From positions 1 to 33,789 of IMG/VR virus record IMGVR_UViG_3300013101_000044: a DNA stretch of 33,789 bases. One strand, written 5' to 3'. The position numbers were made by a program, and so were the translations under genes. Of the stretch, positions 16,123 to 22,863 are shown one piece after another. This DNA comes from a virus. The first letter of the stretch is position 1; each line of letters opens with the position of its first letter. The notes under the pieces are model-generated. The model was not told the DNA's origin and did not search any database. It worked only from the letters and a program-made list of their open reading frames with translations.

Positions 16123-16788
16123 CTAATTAAATTTTGCTTTGAGTGCTTTGTACTGGTCTGGATTTGACGTTGCAATCTTAGATTGCTCTGTCAAATTGTA
16201 AGCTGCATTCTTTTTATCAAAGAATTTTTCACTGGCGTCCAGGTTGCCGTCTTCACTACCGTCACCACCTCCGCCAGATTTTCCACTTATGATAAAGTGT
16301 TTTCCTACATCAGTCGTCGCCCAGTCTTTAACGTAGTCGACCACCGATTTGTCTCCAACAACAGGCACCCCATCTTTACCTACGGCCACTTTATCCAAAA
16401 GCGTGGCTACTGCAACATCGTGGAGTTCAGGTTTGATTTTACTACCAAGCAAAGCGGTAGATAGTGCGTTTGTCTTTGTGCTGTTCGCCAGGTTAGTGAC
16501 GAGTTCAGTGTTGCTTAGTGTAAGCTTATCAATTGTTGTCTTATTGTCTATCTTCTGCTGATCATACATCTTTTTGTACTCACCGTCCGCTTCAAGCTTG
16601 TCTGCCTTTAGCTTAGCAAGCTCTTCTGATGCCGAGGTGAGTGCAGCAATATCTAAGCCCTCAATCTTGACCAACCCTTCATTGGCCGTTTTTAATTTTC
16701 CCAAAAGTTCGGTGTTTTTGCTCACAAGCCCTTCCGTAGCTGCTTTCACTGCTGCTTCGACGGCTAGTTCTAATTCTGTTTTTGCCAT
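16123..16788 (-). CDS. Capsid scaffolding protein
   Basis: 221 residues, SD AGGAGAAGG before ATG and a CCACCAT leader. A long Lys/Glu/Leu helix covers residues of about 1-110 (ELAVEAAVKAATEGLVSKNTELLGKLKTANEGL, ELAKLKADKLEADGEYKKMYDQQKIDNKTTIDKL), predicted coiled coil, then a Gly-rich linker (SGKSGGGGDGSEDGNLD, about 170-185) and a short helical, basic C-terminal segment (LTEQSKIATSNPDQYKALKAKFN) suited to binding coat protein. Proteins with helix, flexible linker and C-terminal coat-binding end immediately before the capsid gene are scaffolds of the gp6/gp20 type. It would direct procapsid assembly and leave before DNA fills the head. Confidence 0.8.
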   Translation of the reverse strand: MAKTELELAVEAAVKAATEGLVSKNTELLGKLKTANEGLVKIEGLDIAALTSASEELAKLKADKLEADGEYKKMYDQQKIDNKTTIDKLTLSNTELVTNLANSTKTNALSTALLGSKIKPELHDVAVATLLDKVAVGKDGVPVVGDKSVVDYVKDWATTDVGKHFIISGKSGGGGDGSEDGNLDASEKFFDKKNAAYNLTEQSKIATSNPDQYKALKAKFN

Positions 16789-16814
16789 TTCCTTCTCCTA
16801 TGGTGGTTTTTATA

Positions 16815-18380
16815 CTACTCGTCCGCTATTTTATCAGCGGAGTTAGTGGCAGGAGGATCAGACGGTTTCTGTCCCTTCTGTCGTTTAGCTTCCGGATCTT
16901 CCGGCGTGTTGGCGGTAACTAAGGCGTCAACCTTAGCTTCAATTGCTGCAAGCGCCGCAGTCATCTTCAATTCTGTCTCTCTTCTAGCTTCGGCTTCCTT
17001 CTCAATATCAGCCATCTCATCTTCAAATTGACGGCTACCTTCGATAATCTCACCCTTCTTGAGAAGTTCAAAGAGAGTCTTCTTACTGAAACCTTCCTTG
17101 AGTACAGATGATACGTAAGACGAAACATCTGCGCCACTGAGCGTTAACGGTATAAAGTCTTCGTTAATCTGGACTTTAGTATCTTCAACAAAGAAGCCTC
17201 CCCAATCAGATGCAACTACAACAAGATTTGTAAGCTCTTCGCTAAGGCCGCTGACCATTGACGATAAACTTGCCGTTTCTGTCGCACTTCGTATACTTGC
17301 CGCTGTAGCTGTTTCGTCAAACGCACTTTTCGGCACTAGTATCTGAGAGGACAATACAGTGATGTTACTCATTGTACTATCCATGGAGGTTTTTACTTCT
17401 CCAAGACCCTTGCCTGAGAACTCCAACATTCCAGCTTTAGCGCCCAATGGCAGGAACCACAACTTTTGTGGGCCAATTGTCTTGGGTGCGTTTTCATCTT
17501 TTGGATCTACCCCCTCAACCCAAGGAGTTGGTAACGCTGTGTAATGTAGTCCATGCTGATAATCCGCATCCTTCATATACCAATGAATATTCTGTTCAGC
17601 GATTGGTAGCATTATAGGCGACGCTACTGTAGGGCCTCCGTGAATCACAAAAGGAATAAAACTAAAAGGCTTGTTGTCCTTAAAGGGTGTGATCGTTTTT
17701 ACATGCACCAGGTCGTTATCATAAATCTCTTGCGAATAAACGCCTTTAACTAATCTTAGCACACGGTAGCTGTTTTCATAGACGTGTTCAAACTCATTCT
17801 CTGAGACGTCCTTAAGTTCATGAAGCACTACAAGAGTCAGTGTGTTTATATTATTTTCTGTGCTTGTCTTCCAATTTATAATAGAAGTATGATTGTAAAA
17901 AGCCAATCTAGCAGTTACGTTTTGTGCTTCAGCGTCAGCCAGGGATTGATTTGGATCAGTTGACGGCATTTCAATAAGCGTGCCACAGCGTCTGTACTGT
18001 AGAAACTGCCTTACCAATTTTTCAGCATACCCTTGTATAGAGGTACCTTTACCATCACAATTTTTAAAGAAAGGATGTTCCTCGTCAATGCCTTCGATGA
18101 GAAGATCCTTTCTCATAGCCATACCAACAAAACTATCAAGCGTATGCTTTGTGAACATTGGGAACTCTGCACGACGCTTGTACCCTTCGTACTGGGGGTC
18201 AGTCATTTCATCAAGTCTTGGTAAGTACTCTACGCCCTTGCTCTGTACGTGTTTTTCAGAGACACACGTGTCGTACATTACAGCCCAACTATCCAACATC
18301 GCTGTATGCGCTGGATGCTTAGTATCTACGCCTGCAGTTGCGCCAGTTTCTTCTGTCTTCGGTTTGGTCGGGGCGGGCAT
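16815..18380 (-). CDS. Portal protein (DUF4055 family)
   Basis: 521 residues. Its ATG overlaps the terminase stop (TAATG), with GGAGG in the terminase C-terminus as SD. HPAHTAMLDSWAVMYDTCVSEKHVQSKGVEYLPRL, EYKRRAEFPMFTKHTLDSFVGM, YRRCGTLIEMPSTD, LAFYNHTSIINWKTSTENN, FSFIPFVIHGGPT and AEQNIHWYMKDADYQHGLHYTALPTPWVEG match the DUF4055 phage portal family: entry region, wing and the helical stem. The C-terminal 100 residues are charged helices (MADIEKEAEARRETELKMTAALAAIEAKV). Twelve copies would form the DNA channel and bind terminase. Position directly after the large terminase agrees. Confidence 0.85.
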   Translation of the reverse strand: MPAPTKPKTEETGATAGVDTKHPAHTAMLDSWAVMYDTCVSEKHVQSKGVEYLPRLDEMTDPQYEGYKRRAEFPMFTKHTLDSFVGMAMRKDLLIEGIDEEHPFFKNCDGKGTSIQGYAEKLVRQFLQYRRCGTLIEMPSTDPNQSLADAEAQNVTARLAFYNHTSIINWKTSTENNINTLTLVVLHELKDVSENEFEHVYENSYRVLRLVKGVYSQEIYDNDLVHVKTITPFKDNKPFSFIPFVIHGGPTVASPIMLPIAEQNIHWYMKDADYQHGLHYTALPTPWVEGVDPKDENAPKTIGPQKLWFLPLGAKAGMLEFSGKGLGEVKTSMDSTMSNITVLSSQILVPKSAFDETATAASIRSATETASLSSMVSGLSEELTNLVVVASDWGGFFVEDTKVQINEDFIPLTLSGADVSSYVSSVLKEGFSKKTLFELLKKGEIIEGSRQFEDEMADIEKEAEARRETELKMTAALAAIEAKVDALVTANTPEDPEAKRQKGQKPSDPPATNSADKIADE

Positions 18381-19708
18381 TACAAGCCTCCTACGGATGT
18401 AGTAAACATTTTATTAGGGCGTAAAGGAAAATGAAAGTATATTGGGTACGTACCTGAATCAGTAATATCGTCGCTCTTAAGAGCGCCTTTCTCTGGTAAT
18501 CCATTCTTATCGTAGGCTTGCTGCACTAAGGATTCCGTAAACACTGGGCACTTCTTTGTGTCTACGAACACCTTCCTAACCTCTAAAGAATTACAAAAAG
18601 CAGCATTTGATGCGGTGACACGATCCTTTATTGGAGGATTCTGGTTTAGTTGCTTTATCCTAAACCCTGCGTGCCGCATTAACGCTATGTCGGTTAATGT
18701 TGCGTTAACTGACTTCCTGTTGGAACCAGTCGCATCTGGATATAATAAGCGTTCCTTGAAGAGTTTTGGATCCAATTGTTCGTCCAACACTCTAATTGTA
18801 TCGTGGGTATCAAAACTATCTACAACTTCTCCAGCGGCTATCATTACTTTTAATGGTTGGTCTGTTGTGTTAGCTGGATGCTCTTTTTGTAAAATCCTAT
18901 CCACGTAAGTTACCGCGCAACCTCTACCTACATTAAAGTCCTGTCCTACGTGAACTAATTCACCTGGAGCAATATCAACACTTAAATGATTCGCGTCCTG
19001 ATCAAAACCAGACCAAACACCTAAACTACTTAAATTTACAAATTTACCTTCCAAGTAAGCTTCAATAAGTTGTGGAGGATAACTATTCTTCAAATCGTCA
19101 ATATAATCCTCCGGTAAATTGTGTTTGTTACTGTACGTGGACATTTGAATCAATCTAGAGTCCGGCACAGGTTCTTTTTTAAATAATTTATAGGTCGCCC
19201 TAAAACCTTCTGGTGTTGTCGTTACGAAAATTTGATTCTTTTTATAGACAACTTTACCGTTTGACTTATCAGCGTCAACAACCCGCTGCCTACAACGCGC
19301 TTTTATCTTCATAAACACTGCTTCTGCTTTTTCAGTAGCTAAGGTATCTAATTCGTCTAAAAATGCGTCAACAACTTGAAACCCAATCAGTCTCTCAGGG
19401 TTATCCATACTCCTACAGAAGATCTTTCCATATCCGTGTAGATATACAATAGATTCAGACTTGTTTACCGTGTACTCAAGCCCTAATTGTGGAAGAAAGT
19501 CTCCAAGTTTGGCCCACAATATGTCTCTTATCAATGGTATAGTAGGCGCACAATATAAAAAATCAGCTTTCGGGTGTTTCAACATGGACGTTATTAGCCG
19601 AAACATAGCTACTTCTGTTTTTCCAGACCCGTAACCAGCAACCGCGCAAGTTGCCTTAGCGTTACTAGTAAAGAAGTCTCTTTGTGGTGGTGAAAGGGCT
19701 ATGTCCAT
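18380..19708 (-). CDS. terL: Terminase large subunit
   Basis: 442 residues, SD GAGGAA before ATG. Walker A G25-Y-G-S-G-K30-T (GYGSGKT), Walker B FLDE with D118-E119, and coupling motif TTT at about 162-164 form the packaging ATPase. The C-terminal nuclease has QDFNVG (D257), AAGEVVDSF (E294) and YPDATG (D325), matching the acidic triad of the RNase H-like domain. The enzyme pumps DNA into the procapsid and cuts concatemers. The size is standard. It follows the small subunit after 5 bases. Confidence 0.96.
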   Translation of the reverse strand: MDIALSPPQRDFFTSNAKATCAVAGYGSGKTEVAMFRLITSMLKHPKADFLYCAPTIPLIRDILWAKLGDFLPQLGLEYTVNKSESIVYLHGYGKIFCRSMDNPERLIGFQVVDAFLDELDTLATEKAEAVFMKIKARCRQRVVDADKSNGKVVYKKNQIFVTTTPEGFRATYKLFKKEPVPDSRLIQMSTYSNKHNLPEDYIDDLKNSYPPQLIEAYLEGKFVNLSSLGVWSGFDQDANHLSVDIAPGELVHVGQDFNVGRGCAVTYVDRILQKEHPANTTDQPLKVMIAAGEVVDSFDTHDTIRVLDEQLDPKLFKERLLYPDATGSNRKSVNATLTDIALMRHAGFRIKQLNQNPPIKDRVTASNAAFCNSLEVRKVFVDTKKCPVFTESLVQQAYDKNGLPEKGALKSDDITDSGTYPIYFHFPLRPNKMFTTSVGGL

Positions 19709-19713
19709 TGAAA

Positions 19714-20220
19714 CTATTCCTCATCTTCTTCATACAAACTAAAGTTGAGAACCACTCCTTTTCCTGAACCTGGCGTGATAGGTTTAAGCCCAGCAGCTTT
19801 CCCATATTTCTCTGGTGCTATTTTCTCAAGCAATGCAATAGCTGCGTTCACTTCCGTATTATTATCGGCTTTTTCAATAATACGCAGCATTCTTATAACC
19901 AACTCCGCACTAGCAAACAACTCCGCTTTAATCAACGCGACAAATTTGGACACAGAAAGCCCTTCGCCGCTAAGAGCGTGCTGCATTACAGTTTTAGAAA
20001 CCTCCGCTGAGTACGCGGCATCTTCAACCGACAAACCCATAGCACGTGACGTTTGATAAACCTCAATCTCATAAGACCCGAGAACATCGTCATAGATAGG
20101 CGTATTGGTGAAGTTAGGGAAAAGCACTTTCGCCTTCGCCACAAGCTCTTCGTGAGGAAGCTTAACCTCCTCAGCTAAATGAAGAAGCATATCATAATCG
20201 TCTCTAATAGTATCGTCCAT
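19714..20220 (-). CDS. Terminase small subunit (probable)
   Basis: 168 residues, first gene of the virion block, SD AAGG before ATG. The N-terminal part is acidic helices; residues of about 50-100 (SYEIEVYQTSRAMGLSVEDAAYSAEVSKTVMQHALSGEGLSVSKFVALIKA) have the helix-turn-helix look of small terminases that bind the packaging site; the middle helix ELFASAELVIRMLRIIEKADNNTEVNAAIALLEKIAPEKYGK is a good oligomerisation helix and the tail (GSGKGVVLNFSLYEEDEE) is the likely large-subunit contact. The assignment comes mainly from position directly before terL. The short acidic C-terminal EEDEE is typical. Confidence 0.8.
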   Translation of the reverse strand: MDDTIRDDYDMLLHLAEEVKLPHEELVAKAKVLFPNFTNTPIYDDVLGSYEIEVYQTSRAMGLSVEDAAYSAEVSKTVMQHALSGEGLSVSKFVALIKAELFASAELVIRMLRIIEKADNNTEVNAAIALLEKIAPEKYGKAAGLKPITPGSGKGVVLNFSLYEEDEE

Positions 20221-20242
20221 ACTAACCTTATGTGTTCTTTAA

Positions 20243-20269
20243 ATAAACTTATATAGACTATAAGTTTAT
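20243..20269 (-). promoter_or_regulatory. Perfect 11-bp inverted repeat at the late promoter start (putative operator)
   Basis: ATAAACTTATA and TATAAGTTTAT flank a 5-base spacer (TAGAC). The repeat covers the -10 box of the minus-strand promoter and is centred at 20256, close to the predicted first transcribed base. This position is typical of an operator whose bound repressor blocks RNA polymerase; alternatively it forms a hairpin at the 5' end of late mRNA. Confidence 0.7.
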
Positions 20270-20291
20270 CATGGATTAGCAAAAAAGTCAA
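20263..20291 (-). promoter_or_regulatory. Sigma70-like promoter for the virion operon
   Basis: Minus-strand -35 TTGACT (20291-20286), 17-base spacer, -10 TAAACT (20268-20263). The predicted start lies near 20256, giving a 5' leader of about 36 bases to the small terminase. The bases around -35 (GCTTGACTTTTTTG) are identical over 14 bases to the plus-strand promoter at 30237, which supports both as true phage promoters. Confidence 0.75.
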
Positions 20292-20417
20292 GCACTATTT
20301 TAAACGCTACACCTCTTACACTCTCAGGCCACATCGCGACGACCAACCATAGAAAGAAAGGATGATCAGTCAAGTTACAATTCGTGGTTTCTTTACAATT
20401 ATGCTGGTGTTTCGCAC

Positions 20418-20532
20418 GGATTTTTAGGTATGGGGAGTGGTTTTTGGTTTTGGTTTTTGTGGGGATTGGTGATTTGGGTATTGGTGTTGTGAGGGGTAGG
20501 TGTGGGGTATTGTGGTTGGGGAATTATGGGTG
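20418..20532 (+). other. 115-base C-free, G/T-rich tract
   Basis: There is no C on the plus strand from 20418 to 20532. The tract contains five GGGG runs (20432, 20461, 20493, 20504, 20518) and one GGG (20476), with T-rich spacers. The four runs in 20476-20521 have spacers of 14, 7 and 10 bases, longer than an ideal G-quadruplex but permissive. Such strand asymmetry is not explained by any gene. Confidence 0.7.
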
Positions 20533-20716
20533 CTTGCGTACAGGGACAACAGGCGGATAATCCCTCCCCACACCCCGAGCGACGCCGAGAAAACCTGGAA
20601 TTCAAGCGAAAACCTGGGCAAAGCGCTGCGAAAAAATTTTTGCTATGTGAAATTCTACGCGGGAAGATCGACGCGCAGCGAGCGTTTTCGAGACGATTTA
20701 AGGGTGTTTAAAAAAG

Positions 20717-20814
20717 TCCTATAAAAACAAGGAGTTAAATAAAAATCCTATAAAAACAAGGACTTAAGTAACAATAGATAAAAAACGCTAACAAAACAAA
20801 CACTTAAGTAACAA
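20717..20814. repeat. AT-rich direct repeats
   Basis: TCCTATAAAAACAAGGA occurs at 20717-20733 and 20746-20762 (29-base spacing), and ACTTAAGTAACAA occurs at 20762-20774 and 20802-20814 (40-base spacing). ACTTAAGT is itself palindromic. These short iterated AT-rich units in a gene-free region could be initiator-protein sites or a DNA-unwinding element. Confidence 0.6.
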
Positions 20815-20837
20815 GTTACAAAGAAGCTAGTAAATAA

Positions 20838-20939
20838 AGGCTTCCAGGACAAGAGGCGCGCAGAGCTTAGCCTGGCTAAGGATTGCGGGAAAGCAAAAAT
20901 AAAAATAATAATCTGAGAAAAACAACCGCCTGGAAGCCT
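20838..20939. repeat. 11-bp inverted repeat, 80-base spacing
   Basis: AGGCTTCCAGG (20838-20848) is repeated in inverse as CCTGGAAGCCT (20929-20939). Between the arms lies CTTAGCCTGGCTAAG (20866-20880), a 7-bp palindrome around one T. The arms could pair in a transcript or be paired protein sites. Confidence 0.55.
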
Positions 20940-21000
20940 AGCTGACAAAGGCTTTGCGGAAAGGGTGTCCCAGGACGCTAGCCAGGCAAGGGTTTGCGGA
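20868..21000. repeat. Three copies of a TAGC..GGCAAGG.TTGCGGA-type repeat
   Basis: Copies start at 20868 (TAGCCTGGCTAAGGATTGCG), 20939 (TAGCTGACAAAGGCTTTGCG) and 20979 (TAGCCAGGCAAGGGTTTGCG), all on the plus strand. The first and third are followed by a GC..AAA(A)ATAAA tail. The third runs directly into the TTGACA element at 21015. Directly repeated sites of this length next to a promoter suggest binding of a regulator or initiator. Confidence 0.55.
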
Positions 21001-21014
21001 GGGCAAAATAAAGT

Positions 21015-21043
21015 TTGACATAATACCCGATATCGAAGAAAAA
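21015..21043 (+). promoter_or_regulatory. Possible early promoter (weak -10)
   Basis: TTGACA (21015-21020) is a perfect -35 and is preceded by GCAAAATAAAGT, nearly the same upstream sequence as the promoter at 23201. At 17 bases spacing the -10 would be GAAAAA, a poor match. It may need an activator, or the true -10 is displaced. The first gene (21094) lies 50 bases downstream. Confidence 0.4.
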
Positions 21044-21093
21044 GAAATCAACAGAACGGGACATGAGTCCACCAGTATAGGAGACCTTCTGAC

Positions 21094-21177
21094 ATGATAA
21101 TCGCAATAATCGCCATCACGGTAGCACTGGAAATTTCGATAGGATGTATGGGATACGCCGGAGGACATTTCGCATAG
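21094..21177 (+). CDS. Very small hydrophobic protein, 27 residues
   Basis: ATG at 21094, TAG at 21175-21177, SD TATAGGAGACC 8 bases upstream; that exact 18-base leader recurs before the gene at 21922, which supports translation. Sequence MIIAIIAITVALEISIGCMG then YAGGHFA: residues 1-18 make one transmembrane helix. It is too short for common ORF calling. A small inner-membrane peptide made early in infection could alter the host membrane or act in exclusion, but no function can be assigned. It is the first gene of the early block. Confidence 0.55.
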   Translation: MIIAIIAITVALEISIGCMGYAGGHFA

Positions 21178-21187
21178 AAATATTTCT

Positions 21188-21242
21188 CATCTATCTGGGA
21201 ATATCGCTTGATATTCCTGGACAGATGGATAATAATTCCATC
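21188..21242 (+). other. Overlapping alternative hairpins
   Basis: Stem 1: CATCT...GGAATATC pairs with GATATTCC...AGATG (21188-21227), an 18-pair stem with GCTT loop, two G-U pairs and one mismatch. Stem 2: GATGGA (21224-21229) with TCCATC (21237-21242). The 3' arm of stem 1 and the 5' arm of stem 2 overlap, so only one can form fully. There is no T-run. This looks like a switch-like or processing structure 47 bases before the 169-residue gene. Confidence 0.5.
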
Positions 21243-21288
21243 ATACAGAACGGGACATTAGTCCACCACCAAAAATTGGAGATACAAA

Positions 21289-21798
21289 ATGAGTGAATCT
21301 AAAATGACAATCAGTGAAGCATGTACAGCAATTGCCTACAATCCAGCAGCAGGTTTTGAGAACAAAACTGAGAAACAACAATGGTCTATGATCAAAGCCA
21401 AACGTATCGAGCGCGCTGTTCGTGACGCAAAATCAGTCCTGGCCGACTTTGTAGGATGTGCGGCGTATACCGGACTCGACGAATCTATTCAGGCTGCCAT
21501 AACGACAATCGCTGTGAAGCGTACTGGCGGTGGCGGTGGCGGAATTCGACGTAACGTATTCATGGATACTCTTCGCGGACATCTGGTAGAGGTAGGAGAT
21601 TCCGTAGACGAACTTACCATGTTCAAAGATACCAAAATGGGACGTGGCGAAATTCGCGCCAAAATTCGGGAGAATCTCAAGTCTGCTGAGCTTGATGACC
21701 GATTTTGGGTAGAGCTGGACGCCGACTCTGAAGAATGGGTACTTATCGGATTGGGCGAAGATCAGCCCGACGGATGGAACGGCAACCCGATAGAGTAA
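21289..21798 (+). CDS. Unknown early protein, 169 residues
   Basis: SD TTGGAGA 7 bases before ATG. The sequence begins MSESKMTISEACTAIAYNPA; residues of about 30-75 are helical and basic (QQWSMIKAKRIERAVRDAKSVLADFVGCAAYTG), a six-Gly run (TGGGGGGIRR, about 79-88) separates this from a second domain (FMDTLRGHLVEVGDSVDELTMFKDTKMGRGEIRAKIRENLKSA) ending in WVELDADSEEWVLIGLGED. The C-terminal part could be a winged helix with a terminal beta wing (DDRFWVELDADSEEWVLIG). A DNA-binding role in early regulation is possible because of the basic N-terminal helix and position at the head of the early block, but I do not recognise the family. Confidence 0.75.
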   Translation: MSESKMTISEACTAIAYNPAAGFENKTEKQQWSMIKAKRIERAVRDAKSVLADFVGCAAYTGLDESIQAAITTIAVKRTGGGGGGIRRNVFMDTLRGHLVEVGDSVDELTMFKDTKMGRGEIRAKIRENLKSAELDDRFWVELDADSEEWVLIGLGEDQPDGWNGNPIE

Positions 21799-21821
21799 CA
21801 TACTCTAACTAGAATTCCCTA

Positions 21822-21851
21822 GGACGCTATCATAGCAATATGGTAGTGTCC
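21822..21851 (+). other. 13-bp RNA hairpin with GNRA tetraloop
   Basis: GGACGCTATCATA pairs with TATGGTAGTGTCC (two G-U pairs) around GCAA, a stable GNRA tetraloop. No T-run follows, so not an ordinary terminator. It lies in the 123-base gap between two early genes. It may stabilise or allow processing of the mRNA. Confidence 0.65.
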
Positions 21852-21921
21852 ATAGATCTTGTTATACAATATAGTATAGCCGGATTTATGGGCACTAACT
21901 ATTATAGGAGACCTTCTGACC

Positions 21922-22212
21922 ATGGAAACAATTATAGTAAAATCTAATGGTATAAATTGGATCAATTACCAGTTTGTATGTCTCGACTCATCCTCCAATA
22001 CTGCACACCTCGGATATTCCTGGCGGGCACATAAGTATGAAGATAGAGGACTCCATGTATCGGCTCATCCTGATGCTATAGTCTACGCTAGGTCACACGA
22101 CATATCTCAATGGCAAGAGGATGGTCGTCCTGGTGGCTTTGATGGGTGCAAAAATAATTACCGTAGGCCACCATACGCTGTGGTGGATGGAGTGCGCTAC
22201 GATGTAGTATAA
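21922..22212 (+). CDS. Unknown early protein, 96 residues
   Basis: SD TATAGGAGACC, 9 bases before the ATG, part of the 18-base leader also seen before the 27-residue gene. The sequence (METIIVKSNGINWINYQFVC, AHLGYSWRAHKYEDRGLHVSAHPDAIVYARSHDISQWQEDG, NNYRRPPYAVVDGVRYDVV) has many aromatic and His residues and looks like a compact mixed alpha/beta domain. No motif or family is recognised. Early small proteins of this kind often inhibit or redirect host enzymes, but nothing in the sequence says which. Confidence 0.7.
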   Translation: METIIVKSNGINWINYQFVCLDSSSNTAHLGYSWRAHKYEDRGLHVSAHPDAIVYARSHDISQWQEDGRPGGFDGCKNNYRRPPYAVVDGVRYDVV

Positions 22213-22217
22213 GATTA

Positions 22218-22291
22218 GATGCAGCAGTACACCCTATGAGCCTGGCCGCCATAAGCCGCAACCAGGACGGGAGCTTATGTACTGCCTCATC
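22218..22291 (+). ncRNA. Structured intergenic RNA element (candidate)
   Basis: GATG..GCAGTACA (22218-22231) pairs with TGTACTGC..TCATC (22278-22291), 12 of 14 positions complementary. Inside, CCTGG pairs with CCAGG, and short GC-rich stems (CCC/GGG, GGC/GCC) are possible. It is neither a tRNA (no TTCGA arm) nor followed by a T-run. The element lies 52 bases upstream of the next ATG. Confidence 0.45.
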
Positions 22292-22343
22292 TTCCCCAAC
22301 TCAACCTACCATGGCTGTAAACCCGACCATGTAAGGAGACTTT

Positions 22344-22559
22344 ATGAAGGCCCATGAAAAAAGGCTACTCGATGCACTACAGGAAAACTATGGCACCCAC
22401 TTTGTCAATACCGACAATATCGCTACGCTGTTCGACGATGTAACCAATCTCATTGTGGCCAGGAAGTCGTTCGGCCCGATAGGCGACCATCCCTATAGTA
22501 AGTTGCTTGCCGCATTAGACTGTGCTTCTGACATGGTCAGGAAGTGGAACGCAAATTAA
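22344..22559 (+). CDS. Unknown early protein, 71 residues
   Basis: SD AAGGAGAC before ATG at 22344. Three predicted helices: KAHEKRLLDALQENYG, NTDNIATLFDDVTNLIVARKSFG and YSKLLAALDCASDMVRKWN. Small acidic helical bundle with no catalytic motif. It is the last gene before the Rho-independent terminator, so it closes the first early transcription unit. Function unknown; small helical early proteins are often host-takeover factors. Confidence 0.65.
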   Translation: MKAHEKRLLDALQENYGTHFVNTDNIATLFDDVTNLIVARKSFGPIGDHPYSKLLAALDCASDMVRKWNAN

Positions 22560-22587
22560 TTACCAAACTCAGTCACTCAGTAGAAAG

Positions 22588-22627
22588 CCGCCTCTCTTAC
22601 AATAAGTAAGGGTAGGCGGTTTTTTAT
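22588..22627 (+). terminator. Rho-independent terminator
   Basis: CCGCCT plus CTCTTAC pair with GTAAGGG plus AGGCGG around AATAA, followed by a run of seven Ts (22620-22626). It ends the first early transcription unit 29 bases after the 71-residue gene. Confidence 0.9.
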
Positions 22628-22647
22628 TGGTTGTACGTCTGTATGTG

Positions 22648-22667
22648 TAGTTCCAGTACTGGAACTA
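22648..22667. promoter_or_regulatory. 20-bp perfect palindrome (candidate operator)
   Basis: TAGTTCCAGTACTGGAACTA reads the same on both strands. A half-site copy, TAGTTCCGGTA (one mismatch in 11), occurs at 23372-23382, just before the 149-residue gene. This suggests a dimeric DNA-binding protein with one full and one half site flanking the repeat region. Confidence 0.6.
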
Positions 22668-22776
22668 TGTCCTTAAAGGCATTTCCTTTAGTGGTAGGCT
22701 CTTTTCTTTAAACCATATTCAAATATGTGTATCTTATTGCTGTGTCTTTTCGCCAGAAGACTAAGCCCCTAAAAAA

Positions 22777-22822
22777 CACGACGCCAGCACTACGCTTGTA
22801 CGACGCTTGTACGACGGCTACG
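22777..22822 (-). repeat. Left 46-base repeat array (11-base units, minus orientation)
   Basis: Read on the minus strand it starts CGTAGCCGTCGTACAAGCG and contains two TCGTACAAGCG units plus two diverged ones, with an 11-base period. It matches the right array (22994-23039) in inverted orientation at 40 of 46 positions. Confidence 0.75.
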
Positions 22823-22863
22823 GCGTGACCTGAAACACAGGACGACGTAGGATCTACGATAGA

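Larger units (their letters stand above)
20270..21093. other. Long divergent intergenic region, no convincing gene
   Basis: About 820 bases separate the virion promoter from the first early microgene. Open frames here are short, low-complexity and lack ribosome sites. The segment holds a direct repeat TTACAATT (20375 and 20393), the C-free block at 20418-20532, a repeated GAAAACCTGG (20589 and 20608), AT-rich direct repeats (20717-20814), an 11-bp inverted repeat (20838 and 20929), three TTGCGG-type repeats (20868-21000) and a TTGACA element (21015). A packaging site next to the terminase genes and/or an origin are both plausible here. Confidence 0.6.
21051..21268 (+). repeat. 24-base direct repeats flanking the 27-residue ORF
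   Basis: The segments 21051-21074 and 21245-21268 agree at 23 of 24 bases (core CAGAACGGGACAT, then AGTCCACCA). Each lies just upstream of a ribosome binding site, so the 194-base unit between them (microgene plus hairpins) looks like a module gained or duplicated by recombination at the repeated leader. Confidence 0.7.

Noticed and set aside
20399-20724. Several overlapping short ORFs in the G/T-rich block
   Set aside because: They arise from the lack of stops in biased sequence, have Pro/Thr/Gln or Trp/Gly-rich translations and no SD.
22218-22291. tRNA gene
   Set aside because: Length is right and an acceptor-like stem exists, but there is no TTCGA arm, no proper anticodon arm and no CCA-type end.
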